From assembly GCA_011800155.1 (NCBI GenBank), contig CM022371.1:2542001-2606000 (forward strand): a stretch of DNA of 64,000 nucleotides, in the 5' to 3' direction. Source of the stretch: Flammulina velutipes. Its lineage: Eukaryota; Basidiomycota; Agaricomycetes; Agaricales; Physalacriaceae. Shown piece by piece: positions 36,953-49,111 of this stretch; the first letter of the stretch is position 1; each line of letters begins with the position of its first letter. The notes beneath the pieces were generated by a model. It saw only the letters and a program-made list of their open reading frames with translations. It was not told the DNA's origin and made no database searches. The position numbers and the translations under genes were made by a program.

Positions 36953-37713
36953 TCATTCTTCATTGTCCGGCTGTGGTTGGAGATGTGTAAAGACACCCAT
37001 GGCCTGAACAAAGAACGGCCTGATCTCGTTAATTTCCATCGAGCAGAGACGCGTTAGCTGTGGCGTAGTCTTAGTGTTGGTCGAGAGTCACAGTAAGAAG
37101 TACGTACAGTCAATTCGCTGTGATCCAGCTGTTTCACACCTTCTCTACTCTTCGCCTGACGCGCCTCCCGAATATCTTTCAGTAAAGATCGTAAGCGGTC
37201 AGGATTCTGTAGGTCATCAGACGCACTAATGACAGAATCAGCGAGATGATGATGTATTGAGTGGACATGCGCGTACACATCTAGCAGCACTTTGGATATC
37301 TCTGCAAACCGGAAAGGGAGACTGCTGAAGCCAAGATTCGAGGTTTCCTCTGTCAGACGATCCTGGAGATAATCTACTATACCCTCAGCTTCGCCAGAAA
37401 GATTGCTCGGTAGAGGTTACGAACCAACGTTCAGCCATTCTGGAGCAATGATGTGGCATTTCCGTTTAGACTTGAGATTAAGCGCCATCCATATGGGTAT
37501 TTTGGCTCTGTGTGGAGGTCGAAGGGGTCCGTACGCGCCCTATCGAACTAGCATTGATATCCGTTTACGACGCGTTTTTGGTGAAGGAACTACCGAAATG
37601 AAGGCTGTTTTCTCCATTGAAATGAGGGGAATGATCTCAACTAATTCTTGACACGCGATGAGTTCGAGTTCTGGCGGCGTCACGGAATTTCGCAAAGATT
37701 GAGGGAGGGACAT
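36953..37713 (-). CDS. PSF2: GINS complex subunit Psf2
   Basis: The start at 37713 gives [40 protein letters not shown]-like sequence (joined across an intron), [30 protein letters not shown], the conserved [20 protein letters not shown] and the final [16 protein letters not shown] follow. These are the Psf2 signatures. GINS is the Cdc45-Mcm-GINS helicase cofactor at replication origins and forks. The protein has several exons and ends at 36953 after a short acidic tail. It is convergent with the hydrophobin and divergent from the Fic gene (148 bases between start codons). Confidence 0.94.
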
Positions 37714-37861
37714 GGTAGTTTGAAAGGAAGACGCCGCAACCGGCCCGGATCCATCGCGATCACGCGAATTCCCACGGCCAATCCTTGTCGTTTACCACAA
37801 CCAGACCACGGTCTGAGCTAAAGCCAACTCATCAAAGGAGCCCCTCGGCATCTCTTTGACA

Positions 37862-39460
37862 ATGTCATCTCACAGTATTCCCATCTTGAAGGTATGCTCA
37901 ATGTTTTCTCGCAATCTGATAGTCGTCGCATTGCTGAAAGCCCTAGACCATTCCCTCTGTTGTATCCCTAGAGGATAAGGAACGTCTGGATTCTGCGTCA
38001 GACGATCCTGCTTCATCCGTACTCCTCCACGAAGAATTCATCGAAAAATACGGTCTACATCCATACTTCCAATTCAGGTCAGCGGAATCTCTCAGATGCC
38101 TACAATCCGACGCGATGGCTCTGGAAATGTACCATGAGGTACTAGCCTCTCACGTCGTAAAAATATCCACACCCTAGAATCGCATAGGTTCGGGATGCTC
38201 TCCGAGCTCAGGGCATGGAGGACGAAACGCTTAACTCATTCCTCGTAACCTACGAACCAACTGTTCACCGTAACGCCCAAGCTACTTTGGAAGAATACAA
38301 AGAGGGTATATCAATTTACGCCTTTTGTGACTCTGGATTTCACCCTTCTCTACAGTCAAATACTACCAAGAGTGGAAGCCCACGAAAGAGCACAGATTCC
38401 CTGTTTCTCTACCCCAACTACCGTCCGAACACCAGGAGCTGCTGGACGAGTGGAAGTCACTGATTTCTAGCGGGTCACATACCGAAGAATATGTGAGGAA
38501 TCTCGCTATCGACACCAACCATATCGAAGGGACTTTTCTACTTTCTCGCAACGTGAGCATTTGCCATGTAATCCTGATACCTCTGACCGTAACCTTCAAA
38601 GTCCGTTCAAGAACTGGTTAGGGATGGTATTGATGACGGTCTCATCGAATGCACGAACGATAGTGCACTCAAGGAATCGGAGACTATCAGAAGCATCTTG
38701 AAAGATACAGTGGCGGTATATCGTTAACGATTACTTTCTATTTGCGCTGATGCCTGTACGCCATTTAGGCTTACGACATTTTGTTCGCTTTAACGAAAAC
38801 TACTGGCGGTCTAATGACCAGGGACAACATATGTGCTATACATCGCTGTCTTATGAAGACTTGCCGGGTTTTACCAGACTCTCGCGTCTTCGTTCACGCT
38901 GGGAGCACTCGAACGCGAACGAAGAAGACGGTCGTAATCAAGGGATCGGTGCAAATAGAGTGCTGCCCTTACCACGATGTAGACGCTGAACTGGACTACA
39001 TTTGCAAGATGGCCAATGTATGGCGCATCTTGTGCAGCATCGGGGATATATCTAATCGTGTTCACATTAGCAATACATCCGGAACTGGAGAAACCCGTTT
39101 GCAACAGCGAGCTGGTTGCATTTTATCCTTGCGAGATGCCACCCATTTGAGGTACGTGGACCTAACTTCAATCCAAGTTGTCACTGAGCGTATTGGATAG
39201 GATGGCAACGGACGACTGGCGCGTATTCTCGCATCCTTGCCGCTTTTAAGGAACGGATACCCTCCCATTTCGATGACCTTGTCACAACGACAAGTCTATT
39301 TTGCTGCAATTCGCCGCGTAAGATATACAACAGTTGCCCCCGCGTCCCAATTGACCAGACCTACTAGGCTTTCAATGGCGATCACTCAGACTTCGTCCAA
39401 TGTTTGGTGGATGGTATGCGACAGACACTTCTGACTGTGAAGTCGATGCAATCTGTGTAG
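37862..39460 (+). CDS. Fic-domain protein, probable protein AMPylase, autoinhibited class
   Basis: About nine exons, roughly 394 residues. The Fic core motif reads HPFEDGNGRLAR (about residues 322-333), with the catalytic His, the acidic residue and both Arg present; an intron splits it after HPFE. Upstream, NPFATASWLHFILA is the helix preceding the motif. Near residues 166-171 TNHIEG fits the inhibitory-helix pattern S/T-x-x-x-E-G/N, so this is the class with N-terminal self-inhibition. Fic enzymes usually transfer AMP from ATP to Ser, Thr or Tyr of target proteins. No signal peptide, membrane helix or TPR is visible, unlike animal FICD, so a cytosolic or nuclear location is inferred. The target is unknown. 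Confidence 0.88.
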
Positions 39461-39654
39461 GAATAACCTTCAATCTCTCCTCTATGTATCCTACTCATGT
39501 GTAACCATCGTGTATTGTACAAGGGACGTTCGTATTTTGTGATTTTAGAAAATGGTACAAGTCGTGGGAAATTGCGCTGTCATATATCGGATAACGCCGG
39601 ATGCTCTTGTTTGTTCCAACTTCCACGCACTCACTGCTGCAATTTGGCTGCAAT

Positions 39655-41393
39655 CTAGGGAAGCCTGAACTCGATAAGATCTGACTCTCCGTTCTCCCAC
39701 ACCTTCTCGAATTTGAGACCTGCACCTTCACCCAGCCGCTTGAACTGGGACAAGGTCCGCTCCTTTGCATTCACCACAAGCATCATCGTGAGGTCCATGT
39801 TGTACGACCGAATCGCACCGACTCCACCGTTGGGAAGGAGTGGTGCTGGTGCGCTCTCATAGTCCTTACTGGATGTCGCATGACGAAGAGTGTGTTCACC
39901 TGAACAGGGCTTAGACCGCAACAATAGCTCAAGAAGTGTCCGTACTGATGAGAATGCGGCTGTCAGGCTTCATAACACTCTTGATGTGCTTCAGAATCCC
40001 CACGCTCTGCTCGTCGCTCCAGTCGTGACTAAAGGCAGTGAGTCAATATTTCCGCAGACAGTTTCGAACGACATATACAGGATCATGCTCATCTGGAAAC
40101 GCTCAATCGTGGATGCATATAATCAAAGAGGTACTGAAGACTTACATAGTAGACGTCACATCCTGGAATGGGAGGCTCCTTCGTGAAATCCATCGCCTTG
40201 AACTCGATACACTGTTTCTCGAGAGCTTCCGGAGCTTCTTTTGGCCAGTAAGTGTCCTCTGCCTGCTTAAGGATAATCGGAAGGTCCTGAAGCTTCAACT
40301 TTAAGTGAGGAAACTCCTTGTGCAGAAGTGCAAGGAACTGTCCGATGCTACCACCGATGTCGCACACCGATGCGCCTTCTGGAAGGTCTCCCCATGGGTA
40401 GTCTGCGGAAAAGATACGGTCAAAATCTGTGGTATGATTGAATAGCTCGCCTCACTTTTGAATGCGCCCTGGCGACCCACGGCTGGTAAATACGCAGACA
40501 GACACTTGGCGAATCTCTCGGCGCTCTTCGCTCCCTCCGGTGTTTCCTACTTTGTTTAGCAAGAATAACACTGGCAGCCGACAAGAAGTTTTGACTTGCC
40601 TGATGGTAAGCAAACCATCCTCTGGGGTAGCCTGACCACTTGTTCCACGCTGAGTGTTGCGGCTCAGTGCTAGACCCAAAAACAGGATCAGTAAGCGTGT
40701 CATTCAGTGCCGAACTGGCTTTGTCGATCTCATCCAAACTGATTAAGAAGTGAATTTAGATCTAAACTGACAAAAGGAACATACAAGAACATCGATAGGC
40801 CGGATAGGTCATTGTCGGAAACAAGATTCACACTCAAGCGGTTGTTGGCGAAGACGCCTTCAGTGACTGGACGTAGCAAGGAATGGTAAGAAAAGAACGT
40901 GAAGTCATTCATAGACGCTCACCTTCTCGAAAGAGATGGGTTGTGGCCAAGCGGCGCATAAGGCGCTCCAACTTGTCTGCATCCAATCCTGCCGCGCGCG
41001 CGAGCTCTGTAGCCGCAATTCCTTCCGGCTTGTCCTTGAGGAGATCCGGAATCTTGTTTTCTATGGCGACTCTAAGGCAGCCCGCGTCGGTTATGTCCAT
41101 GGTGCGCTGCGCAAAGGCTCAGTCAATTCTGATTGATCAGGCGCAGCCTAGCACCTTACGTTCACGATGGTATGACTGGGCGGGGACAAAGTCACAGACA
41201 ACTGGGCACACGCTCCATCCAGAACTGCGATCGCCTTGCGTATCACCTCTCCGGGCGCAGCGTCCAATGGATGGGGCCTGACGTCGTCGAGCGTGGGGAT
41301 GATAGGTTGCGATGACTTGGAGAATTCATCCTCGATCGTCTTTGCTGCATTTGTGATCAGCGCGACGAGCTGATGAATGTGTTCGTTTGACAT
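39655..41393 (-). CDS. SAM-dependent O-methyltransferase (COMT-like, class I fold)
   Basis: The start at 41393 is MSNEHIHQLVALITNAAKTI. An N-terminal dimerisation and winged-helix region (LRVAIENKIPDLLKDKPEGI, ELARAAGLDADKLERLMRRL) precedes the Rossmann part. Motif I is VCDIGGSIGQFL, a D-x-GG-x-x-G SAM site. RILHDWSDEQ holds the conserved catalytic His, and PNGGVGAIRSYNMDLTMMLV is C-terminal. It resembles fungal sterigmatocystin-type 8-O-methyltransferases, which methylate phenolic hydroxyls. No polyketide synthase, P450 or other pathway gene lies near it, so the substrate is open. Several introns are present; the stop is at 39655. Confidence 0.9.
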
Positions 41394-41954
41394 ATGTGGA
41401 TGAGCTCAGGCGACGGTATCGATGAGTTCCATCATTGCACCTCCATTCTTTTGAAGATATTGGATATGACTTCTTTTCTACAGGGAAATACTGGGAAGCA
41501 TGTTTACATCTTTTATGATGCCTCTCACGATTTGTGGGTCCACCGATACATTCGGTTATCGAAGCCCGTGTGATGGCCAGCGAGAGGTAAGGGGCAAATC
41601 CTCGTTATACAATAGGTTTTATTCGAATGGTTAATACCTTCTAGTAAATCTTTATCGAAATGGAAAGCCATAGCTTGAAAGGTGCATAGCACGAAGTGTT
41701 ATGTTTGATAGAACCACACACTGTTAATCAGGACCTAGTGCGTTGAAGACCATGACCAGATCGCCGCCCAATGGTACCGGGTTTCCTTTGAGTTTACTTA
41801 TTAAGGACTGTGTACGTCCTTCTTGGCATCGGAAATCGTCCTAACAGTGGATTCAGATTCGTTGCTAGTCCCCGGTCGAGGCTGTTTTAAGAGCGACATC
41901 CTTTTTTTCGTGGCCGGACACTGCTTACTTTCATACCGCTACGTCCCAGTTGAT
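41394..41954. other. Divergent intergenic region, 0.56 kb
   Basis: This region lies between the O-methyltransferase start (minus) and the DUF6534-like gene (plus). No coding signal, RNA gene or clear core promoter motif was seen. Confidence 0.5.
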
Positions 41955-43274
41955 ATGCTAAGCTCAGACCTGTCGTCCACGTAAGTGGATACTGTCCTGA
42001 CAGTCTTTTGTTTAGTACTGACACACCAAACATTTTAGAACCACTCCGTTGGTAAGCATTTGAAGTATTCTTGTTTCTATACGATGTTCTGATGTTGTCT
42101 TGCAGCTTGTTGGCTTTCTCATGAATTGTGTTTTGTACGGCATTCTCGTCAACCAGATATGTCAGTCGTTTACCCATTCTCCGTCACGTTATCTCAACCT
42201 AATATGCTCCAGTCTGGTGTTATATATCATTCCCAGAGGACTCCTACCGCCCCAAAATGTTTGTCTTCGTGCTCGCTGCTTTAGAGACTGCCAAACAGCA
42301 ATGATATGCCACGACGCCTTGAAGAACTATGCGATTCAGTTCGGAAGCACACGAGAGTTCGACAAACTGCAGCTTGCTTGGCTGGACATCCCTATCATGA
42401 CGTCCATTAGTACCGTCTTCCACCTCTACACTACCATAAACGACGCTAATCATCTCGTACTATCTTAGTCTCGTTTTTCGTTCAATCCTTCTTTGCCTGG
42501 AGGATCTATAATCTTTCTAAGAACTGGATTGTTGTGTCAGCTGTAGAACTGGTAATGCTTCTATCACACAGACATCTGACGCATCGGTGTTCACTATGTC
42601 TTAGGTTGCTTTGCTCCAATGTGGCGCAGCGTTCGCCGGAGGAATTATCATTCGTTCTGGGAAGACCTACTCGGCTGTTCCCTTCAATCAAAGTGCTATG
42701 CTTTCGGTAACATATCTGCATCGATGGGAAATTCACAATTAGCCTTAAATTGATATAGAACGAAATCTGGTTGGCAGCTAGTGCTTCTTGTGATACTCTG
42801 ATCGTTCTGATCATGGTACTACTGGTATTATTCTCTGTTGAATTGTGAGTTCACCTTCTAACCACCATATAGCTCATGCGCACACCCGCCCATTTTCAAA
42901 AAACCAAAGCGCTAGTGTCCAAGTTAATCAAGTTGACCATCGAGACTGGTATGATCACTGGTGCACATCGTTTTTGAATATATCCTAAGTATGGAACTTG
43001 ACTGGCCATATATCAAGCTGTATTCGCTGTCATTGTCCTGGTGTTGTTCGCAACAGTCGGAGGATCGTACTACGCCTGCCTTGGGCTGCTAGTTGCGAAA
43101 CTGTATTCTGATGTGGCGCTTGCGGTACTCAATAGTCGAATACGAGTCTTGGGAGGACGTGATGGGACTCCGCGACTTTCAACAACAGTTGGACTGTGCG
43201 CAAGGGCTTTCGTACCTAGATACGACTCCGGGGACGTCTGGATTTGGATCTGCTCAAACCGAAGGCACTCGTGA
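41955..43274 (+). CDS. DUF6534-like multi-pass membrane protein with apparent frameshift
   Basis: Many short exons. The start MLSSDLSSTTTPLLVGFLMN is followed by LYGILVNQIFWCYISFPEDS, FVFVLAALETAK, then AMICHDALKNYAIQFGSTRE, FFVQSFFAWRIYNLSKNWIV, LLQCGAAFAGGIII and LLVAKLYSDVALAVLNSR, the classic agaric DUF6534 layout of seven spans. Between ETAK and AMIC (about 42293-42296) the frame shifts by one base with no room for an intron; one extra A in the AAA run would restore it. It is either a sequencing error or a recent pseudogene. The C-terminal end is also ambiguous (stop at 43274, or 43344 in another frame). Function unknown; the family is expanded in mushrooms. Confidence 0.72.
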
Positions 43275-43344
43275 AAATGATAAACAGAGGACACTACACC
43301 GTTGGGACGAGAATAGCCTACCACTACAATCAATGTCATCTTAG

Positions 43345-43713
43345 CCCACATATGCATCTGTAGAGTATTTACAACAGATCTGTGCTCTGTCTCAGACTCT
43401 CAGTCGAGAAAGAAGATTGTCATTGTCACTTGTGGCACGAATCTTCACGATCACGTGTTGTGTCGCATGGTTCAATTTCCATTTCGGGAGGCTATTGCAT
43501 TGTGCTTTAGCACTATCACTGCTCACAATTTCGGCCTCTGACAACGTACAGCGCCTCTACTCAGCGATATCTGTAAGTATACACACTCACTCGTTGAAGT
43601 TACTGAAGGTTCTATAGGCCACTGGTGTGTGTTCAGCCTCCAGCTACTTGACTGGCATCTCCACACCATCCTTGACATCGTTGGCAATCATCTCCTTGGT
43701 TACGATCTGTATC
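43345..43713. other. Intergenic/5' region of haspin
   Basis: There is no supported gene. Short frames such as 43417-43617 are hydrophobic but lack start context and family features. Part of this is probably haspin 5' UTR. Confidence 0.4.
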
Positions 43714-46290
43714 ATGCTTGGGTCAAGAACGAAACAAGTAAAATGCTACGGCAAGCGTGCCCAACGGCGTGTCGTCAACTCGGCGGAGAAGACGAGCGTA
43801 TTCTCGCCGTTTCTCGACATGGAGATCACGCCCAAAATGTCGCCAGTCAAGTCGAGGATGAAGAACAGGGAGAACATGGGGACTGCAGCATCCAAACCGC
43901 GGAGAGTGTCGTCTCCCAAGGTCATAATTCCCGTCAGAAAGCGCTCGCCAGTCGCCAAACTAGCCACGAAGCAACCAGTTGTTCCCAAAGGCAAACAGAT
44001 CCGTGGAATAGCATCACTATTCAAACCTTCTACACCCACTCGCGCACCGCTTGCGGTGTACCATCCCAATACTCCCAACTCTCCCGCAATACCGCCTAAT
44101 CCTCGTCGCAGACACGTTTCGCCCAAGGTGACTGCTCTCGCAAAGTCATTCTCCCCCTTCATTGAAATGGACATATCCATCGTTGATGGGGAAGGGCATA
44201 CGCTGGCAAAGGAGTCGAGAAGAATCCAGCAGCTCGATGATTCCGACGATGAGGTGGTTCCCGTACGAACCAGAAAGCCCCATCGACTAAAAAGCCGCGT
44301 AATCGTAGACTCGGAAGAATCTAGCTCATCTGACTCTGAAGATGGACTGTGGAATCCGCCTACACATGTTCCCGGACGTCTCACAGCGTCTTCCTTGGCT
44401 CACGACTTTGAACGTCTTGATTTGACCGTGGATACTCCAACTTTATCTCCTGGACCCGCTTCCTCGTCTCATACGCTGAAGCCTGCTCAAAAACGTCCCA
44501 CGAATGGGCATGTAGAACATTCCAATATAGATCGCCCATCGACACCATTTCGATCTAGAAACAAGCCTCATCCTGCCCCACCGTCCTCACGTCTCTTTCA
44601 CCCTCTTCGGAACGCGCTCTCTGACACAGATGATCACGAAGACACTGTCGCCCGTCCTCGTCAGCTCACTCCCGTACGTCCGGGCCGACGGCTGTTCGCG
44701 CCACCGTCTCCTGCATCCACTTGTTCATCTGGAGATCTCGAAGAATTCGACAAGCAATGGGACGACGAGGACGAGGACGATGAATCCAGGGATGAGGAGC
44801 GCGCGCCAGAATTTCCTGAATATCTTCGTCCACTGCTAAGGGAATGCGACCAGGAAGCCACTGGGATGTACGAATTCTCGGCGTTCATTTCAACATTCCC
44901 CTACGATCCCATTTTATCATCCTCATCTAAACCATCTTCGTCCAACCTTCGTTTCCGAAAAGTGGGAGAAGCTAGTTACTCGGAGGTGTTCGGTATTGGG
45001 GACGTCGTCTTGAAGATCATACCTATACGAGACGAATCACCTTCTACCCTCACTGGGAAGAGGATGGCAACGGCAATGGCGAAAGAAGCGGAAGGCCCTG
45101 CTCCAAGTGACGCTCGGGATATTCTGAAGGAGATTATCGTTACGCGGGCAATGGGAGATGTCCATAAACGATATGTGAAACTACTCAAGACGTATGTCGT
45201 CAAAGGGCGGTATCCTCAAGGCCTGTTGGAGCTCTGGGACGAGTACTACAGCCGCAAGGGCTCAGAAAGCATTAGACCAGGTATGTTTTATATCCCTGCC
45301 ATCCTTCCTTGTCTGAATATTTCATCAGACGCCTTTTCGCTATCTCAGGTTTATGCCATCCTGGTACTTCCGAATGGTGGCCCAGATCTTGAATCATATA
45401 TCTTCAAAGCACCCACCAAGACGGGATGGCGCCAGGCTAGCAGCGTTTTCTGGCAAGTAGCCAAGGCGCTGGCGCATGCAGAACAGCTTGTGTCTTTCGA
45501 AGTATGGGTTTCGTCTGAACGTCCCGTCGGTAACTGACCTTCTTCGTAGCATCGCGATCTTCATCTAGGTCAAATACTTGTCAATGATTTGGTGATGCCG
45601 GCGACGCTGCCTTTGCAGAGTCATCCGCAGAATCAAAAGTCGGCGAAGTCAAAGGCTCTCACTATGGACGACGTAGCGCACGGTGTCCGTGTCACGTTGA
45701 TTGACCTCGGCCTAGCGAGGATGGATGCTGGAGATGGATGCGGGGGGGAGATGATACATTGGACTCCTTTTGAAGACGAGATTTTTGAGGGTGAAGGTTC
45801 GTCTACCCACCATATCTGTTCAGAGTACCGCTGACATGTTCCATGAAAGGTGACTACCAGTTTGACATCTACCGAATGATGCGAGACCAGAATGCTGGCA
45901 GATGGGAGGCGTTCAAGCCCATAACGAATGTTATGGTAAGCGTTTGCTTTCAGCGAAATTCTGAATCACTGAGATTGTCAATAGTGGTTACACTACTTGT
46001 TGGTGAAGTTGTTGAAGGCAAAAGGGTTGCGCGCGCCACGCAAAAATGCTGCCGCTACATCGTCAGGATTTGCGGAGCGAGAAAGTTACGATGCATTGGT
46101 CGACTTGGAACAGTGGCTCGGACAATGTGTTGTTGCTGCTGCCGCCAAGGTGAATAAACCCGTCAAAGGCAAAGGGAGGAGAAAGACGACAGTGATACCG
46201 GTCCCTGATGAGACGCTCAGCCCTCTTTGTGCTGGGGAAGTCGTTGAGTATGGAGTGAAGAAGAGATGGATTCGACCGGTATCTAGCTGA
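43714..46290 (+). CDS. Haspin-family serine/threonine kinase
   Basis: Five exons, 43714-45280, 45329-45501, 45550-45796, 45850-45935 and 45985-46290, give 792 residues. The first 400 residues are basic, Ser/Pro-rich and disordered. The kinase domain begins with a Gly-rich loop VGEASYSEVFGIGDVVLKII, then DILKEIIVTRAMGD, LPNGGPDLESYIF, the catalytic loop HRDLHLGQILV, the metal-binding IDLGLARMD and the haspin-specific GDYQFDIYRMMRD. Haspin phosphorylates histone H3 Thr3 in mitosis to recruit the chromosomal passenger complex. The metal-binding triplet is DLG, where many haspins have DYT. The start is the first Met of the long open exon after stops in other frames. Confidence 0.93.
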
Positions 46291-46493
46291 GTTATTTAGT
46301 GTTTTTTTATTTGTTTCAATGTATAGATGTGTATTATTGTAAATGGGTCTCTCTAAGAGTTGCAATACAAGTGAGTGTATAGATCTATTCTAGATCGTCG
46401 GTGTCCGTGCTATCTAGATAGCGGAAGAGAATGTGAGGAGGAAATGGATAAATAAGAGATACAAGTGACACGCGACTAACGACCGACCAGAAC

Positions 46494-48797
46494 CTAACAT
46501 CCGTCCACCAGGGAGTTCTTGGGAAATGGTTGTTTGTAATCGTCAGTCCAAGTAGTCAGATTGGGATTTGTGTAGGCCTCCAAGTAGCTGCAGTCTTGTC
46601 AGCGCGCACATACACCGTAGAATGTATGGGACGAACGTTTTGATGTACTCGGCAGTGGGGAAACCTACGGGATCGCATCCCACGTTGATCCTATCTGGAT
46701 GCTGGTATACACGGACGTAGTCAATGGCCATGATAGCAGGGAACGTGAGATGCTCCAGGTCGACGTCGCCAAAGTTGGTTGACATGCCCAAATTGGCCAT
46801 GATGTACTGGACGGAAGTTTGAGTTGGACGTCAGGTAAGTGAATGTGGTAGAGACATACCAAAGGTTCTTGAGGTATAGGGCGCGCGGATATTTCAGTAC
46901 CAGCGTCCGCCCCCATGCCTGCTGCGTTGATGGTCCATGCAACCTTGCCGTCATTCACCCAGGTGATATACTGGCCAGACGTCAGCGATGCCTTTGAAGT
47001 TAGAATACAAGGGACTTACACCATTATCCGCGTCAAACCCAGGTTTGTACTACGTGTATAATGAGCAGGGAACACAACACTGAACCGACAAAACACACCT
47101 CAAAACCGTAAATCGAAAAACAAGCTGTATCGCCAAGTTGGTAACAATCTGGGTTAGTTTCCGATACCACGGAGGTAGCCTGCTGAGTGCTTCCACCAAG
47201 ATACGTGTTCAGGTGAGAGATAGTCGTATCTTCGATGACAAAATTAGCAGAGGTGTTGTCCCACACATATCCTTCGTTGAATGGCTGAAACGAGGTCAAT
47301 TATAGTTTCTTTTCGCTCACGAGGGCAATACTCACTGCCCATTGTCCGGATTGTGACACTTCTCCGACGTTGTTGCTAACTTGGGCTTCAAATACATCGA
47401 TTTCGGGAGCAGACCGTCCCACGTATGTGCCATCTGGATGGATTGGGCCGGGATGGCTCTCCCCGGGACAGGTGCATCGAGAGAGGCGCTGCCCAGGTAA
47501 ATACGAAAGCTCAAGTTTCACATCTTCGTTACCAGAGGTTAGAGCAGCTTCTGGAAGCCCTTTATTCGTCTGATTCGGCGCAGTCCCGACGTCGCAAGCA
47601 TCGTAGGTATATGGCCACTGACACAATTCAGTGCGTGAACGACATGATGGGGCTGAGGAGACAGACGTACCACTCCCTCAAGGGAAGCACCGTGGCCTGC
47701 TCTTCCGAGGTTTCCCATAGTCCACAAAGCAGGCCACAGTCCGACAACATTATGAATACCCGGAAGCCGAATAGATGATTCGATGTATCCACCAGTAAAG
47801 CAGAATTTGTTCCACGTCTGGACCAAACCTAAACAAACGGAGATTAAAGAGTTTGAGAGAAGGAAGAAATTCGAGTACGGACCTCCTTGATAGTCTAACC
47901 CATGGGTGGCCTTTTCGGACAGAGTGAGCAACATGGATCCGTCCCCCGTCGTCACGCCCGCGGGATCATACCACTCCATGTTGTTCGTACCCTATCCTTC
48001 AGCGTTAGTCGGTTTTTCCTTCAGAGCTGAAGTCATAGAACGCACCCAGTAATGAAGATCGACCGCCTCCCAGTACGGATCATCTCCAGGATAGAAAGAC
48101 CGTCCCTCTTGCTCAAACTCATCCGAAAAGACGAGAACCCATTCACTCCCGTCACGTAAAGATTTCGATGTATACGCATCCTCCGGAGTATCCATGTCAA
48201 TCAAACCGAAGTTCCCAATTACCGGTACTTGACCCGTAGAGTTGACACCAAGGTTGTTGGCAATCGCAGACGACGTCGTATCTTGCATAAATGTTAAGAT
48301 GGGGAATCCCATGCTATCCAAAGTAAGATTTCAGGGGGGGGGGTGGGGGTACGGAAAGTGTTGCTCACAATAATGCAAGGATGGCAGCGCATAGGATGAA
48401 TAGGCATCCAAGGTTCGATACCGCCCTCATAGAGCACGATATACTACTTGTGTCGTCATTCACGGACGGGTTATGTAGCGCATCGTCGGGTTCATGGTCG
48501 TTATAGGCAAGATTGGAGCCCCATGTTTGAGGATCTGCCGCAAGAGAGAACTGTGTAGATCAACATTGTTGGTCTTGAATACTGGTTGGCGCATTAAACG
48601 CACCTTGTCAGATAACGAGTTGGTAGATCGCGAATTTCCGTATGGCGTCTCTCCCTATAACACGTTCAGTTATCGTATTTCACCGTCTCTTTACTACGTA
48701 CCCAGTCCCCAAAGCTGGCGGAGGATGGCGTCCTCCTGGCGCCTAACAAACTCACTGAAGCACTCGATTCATATCGTTTCCGGGAAAAGTCAGTCAT
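46494..48797 (-). CDS. KRE6: Beta-1,6-glucan synthesis protein Kre6/Skn1 (GH16-like)
   Basis: Type II membrane protein. The cytosolic N-terminus MTDFSRKRYESSASVSLLGA is followed by a membrane helix LGCLFILCAAILALL. The luminal GH16-like part reads WVLVFSDEFEQEGRSFYPGD, EWYDPAGVTTGDG, GGYIESSIRLPG, GLWPALWTMGNLGRAGHGA, the catalytic EIDVFEAQ, YLGGSTQQATSVVS, YKPGFDADNGYITW and MAIDYVRVYQ. The C-terminus is NPNLTTWTDDYKQPFPKNSL, ending in Cys. Kre6 acts in beta-1,6-glucan assembly of the cell wall from the ER/Golgi. An in-frame ATG at 48872 would add residues with no family match. An intron near 48300-48370 carries an unusual poly-C tract on the coding strand. Confidence 0.94.
48334..48349. repeat. 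G-rich tract inside a KRE6 intron
   Basis: Ten G, one T, then five G on the plus strand. On the transcribed strand it is a poly-C run in the intron that joins the membrane helix exon to the luminal domain, upstream of the acceptor. It may serve as a polypyrimidine tract, and it is a likely sequencing weak point. Confidence 0.8.
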
Positions 48798-49111
48798 GAA
48801 GGGAGTTAGAAAGAGGGAACCGATGGTAATAGAACGGCCACTCCGCAGCCAAAAAAAATCTCGAACGGACATGATAAAAATAGAGTGAGGGGGTATTGAA
48901 AATGCCTGAAAATGGCAACGGAAGCGCCTTTAAGGGGCGATAATGAGATCATTTCCCTAACGACAAGTGGCGTTGTGGTGCTTTCGAGTAAAAATAGCAT
49001 TGTCAACAACACAATTTGACCCAGGACAGTACCTGTGGTCGGGGTCAACACGCATTTATATATTGAAAAGCAAGACAAGCTCACCAACACCAGGTACAAG
49101 TACAATGTTTT
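48798..49111. other. Intergenic, KRE6 upstream region
   Basis: This region lies between the KRE6 start and the stop of the next minus-strand gene. A minus-strand frame at about 48806-49105 is hydrophobic but has no family match and overlaps the likely KRE6 promoter. A TATATA-like stretch occurs near 49053. Confidence 0.4.

Noticed and set aside
39655..41393. Possible secondary-metabolite gene cluster around the O-methyltransferase
   Set aside because: Neighbours are a Fic protein, PSF2 and a membrane protein; no backbone synthase, P450, transporter or regulator is present.
42296..42299. Explaining the DUF6534 frame change by an intron
   Set aside because: The two conserved halves are adjacent with no bases to spare and no donor or acceptor between them.
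48806..49105. Hydrophobic 99-codon minus-strand frame upstream of KRE6
   Set aside because: No family match; it lies where the KRE6 promoter is expected and overlaps its 5' region.
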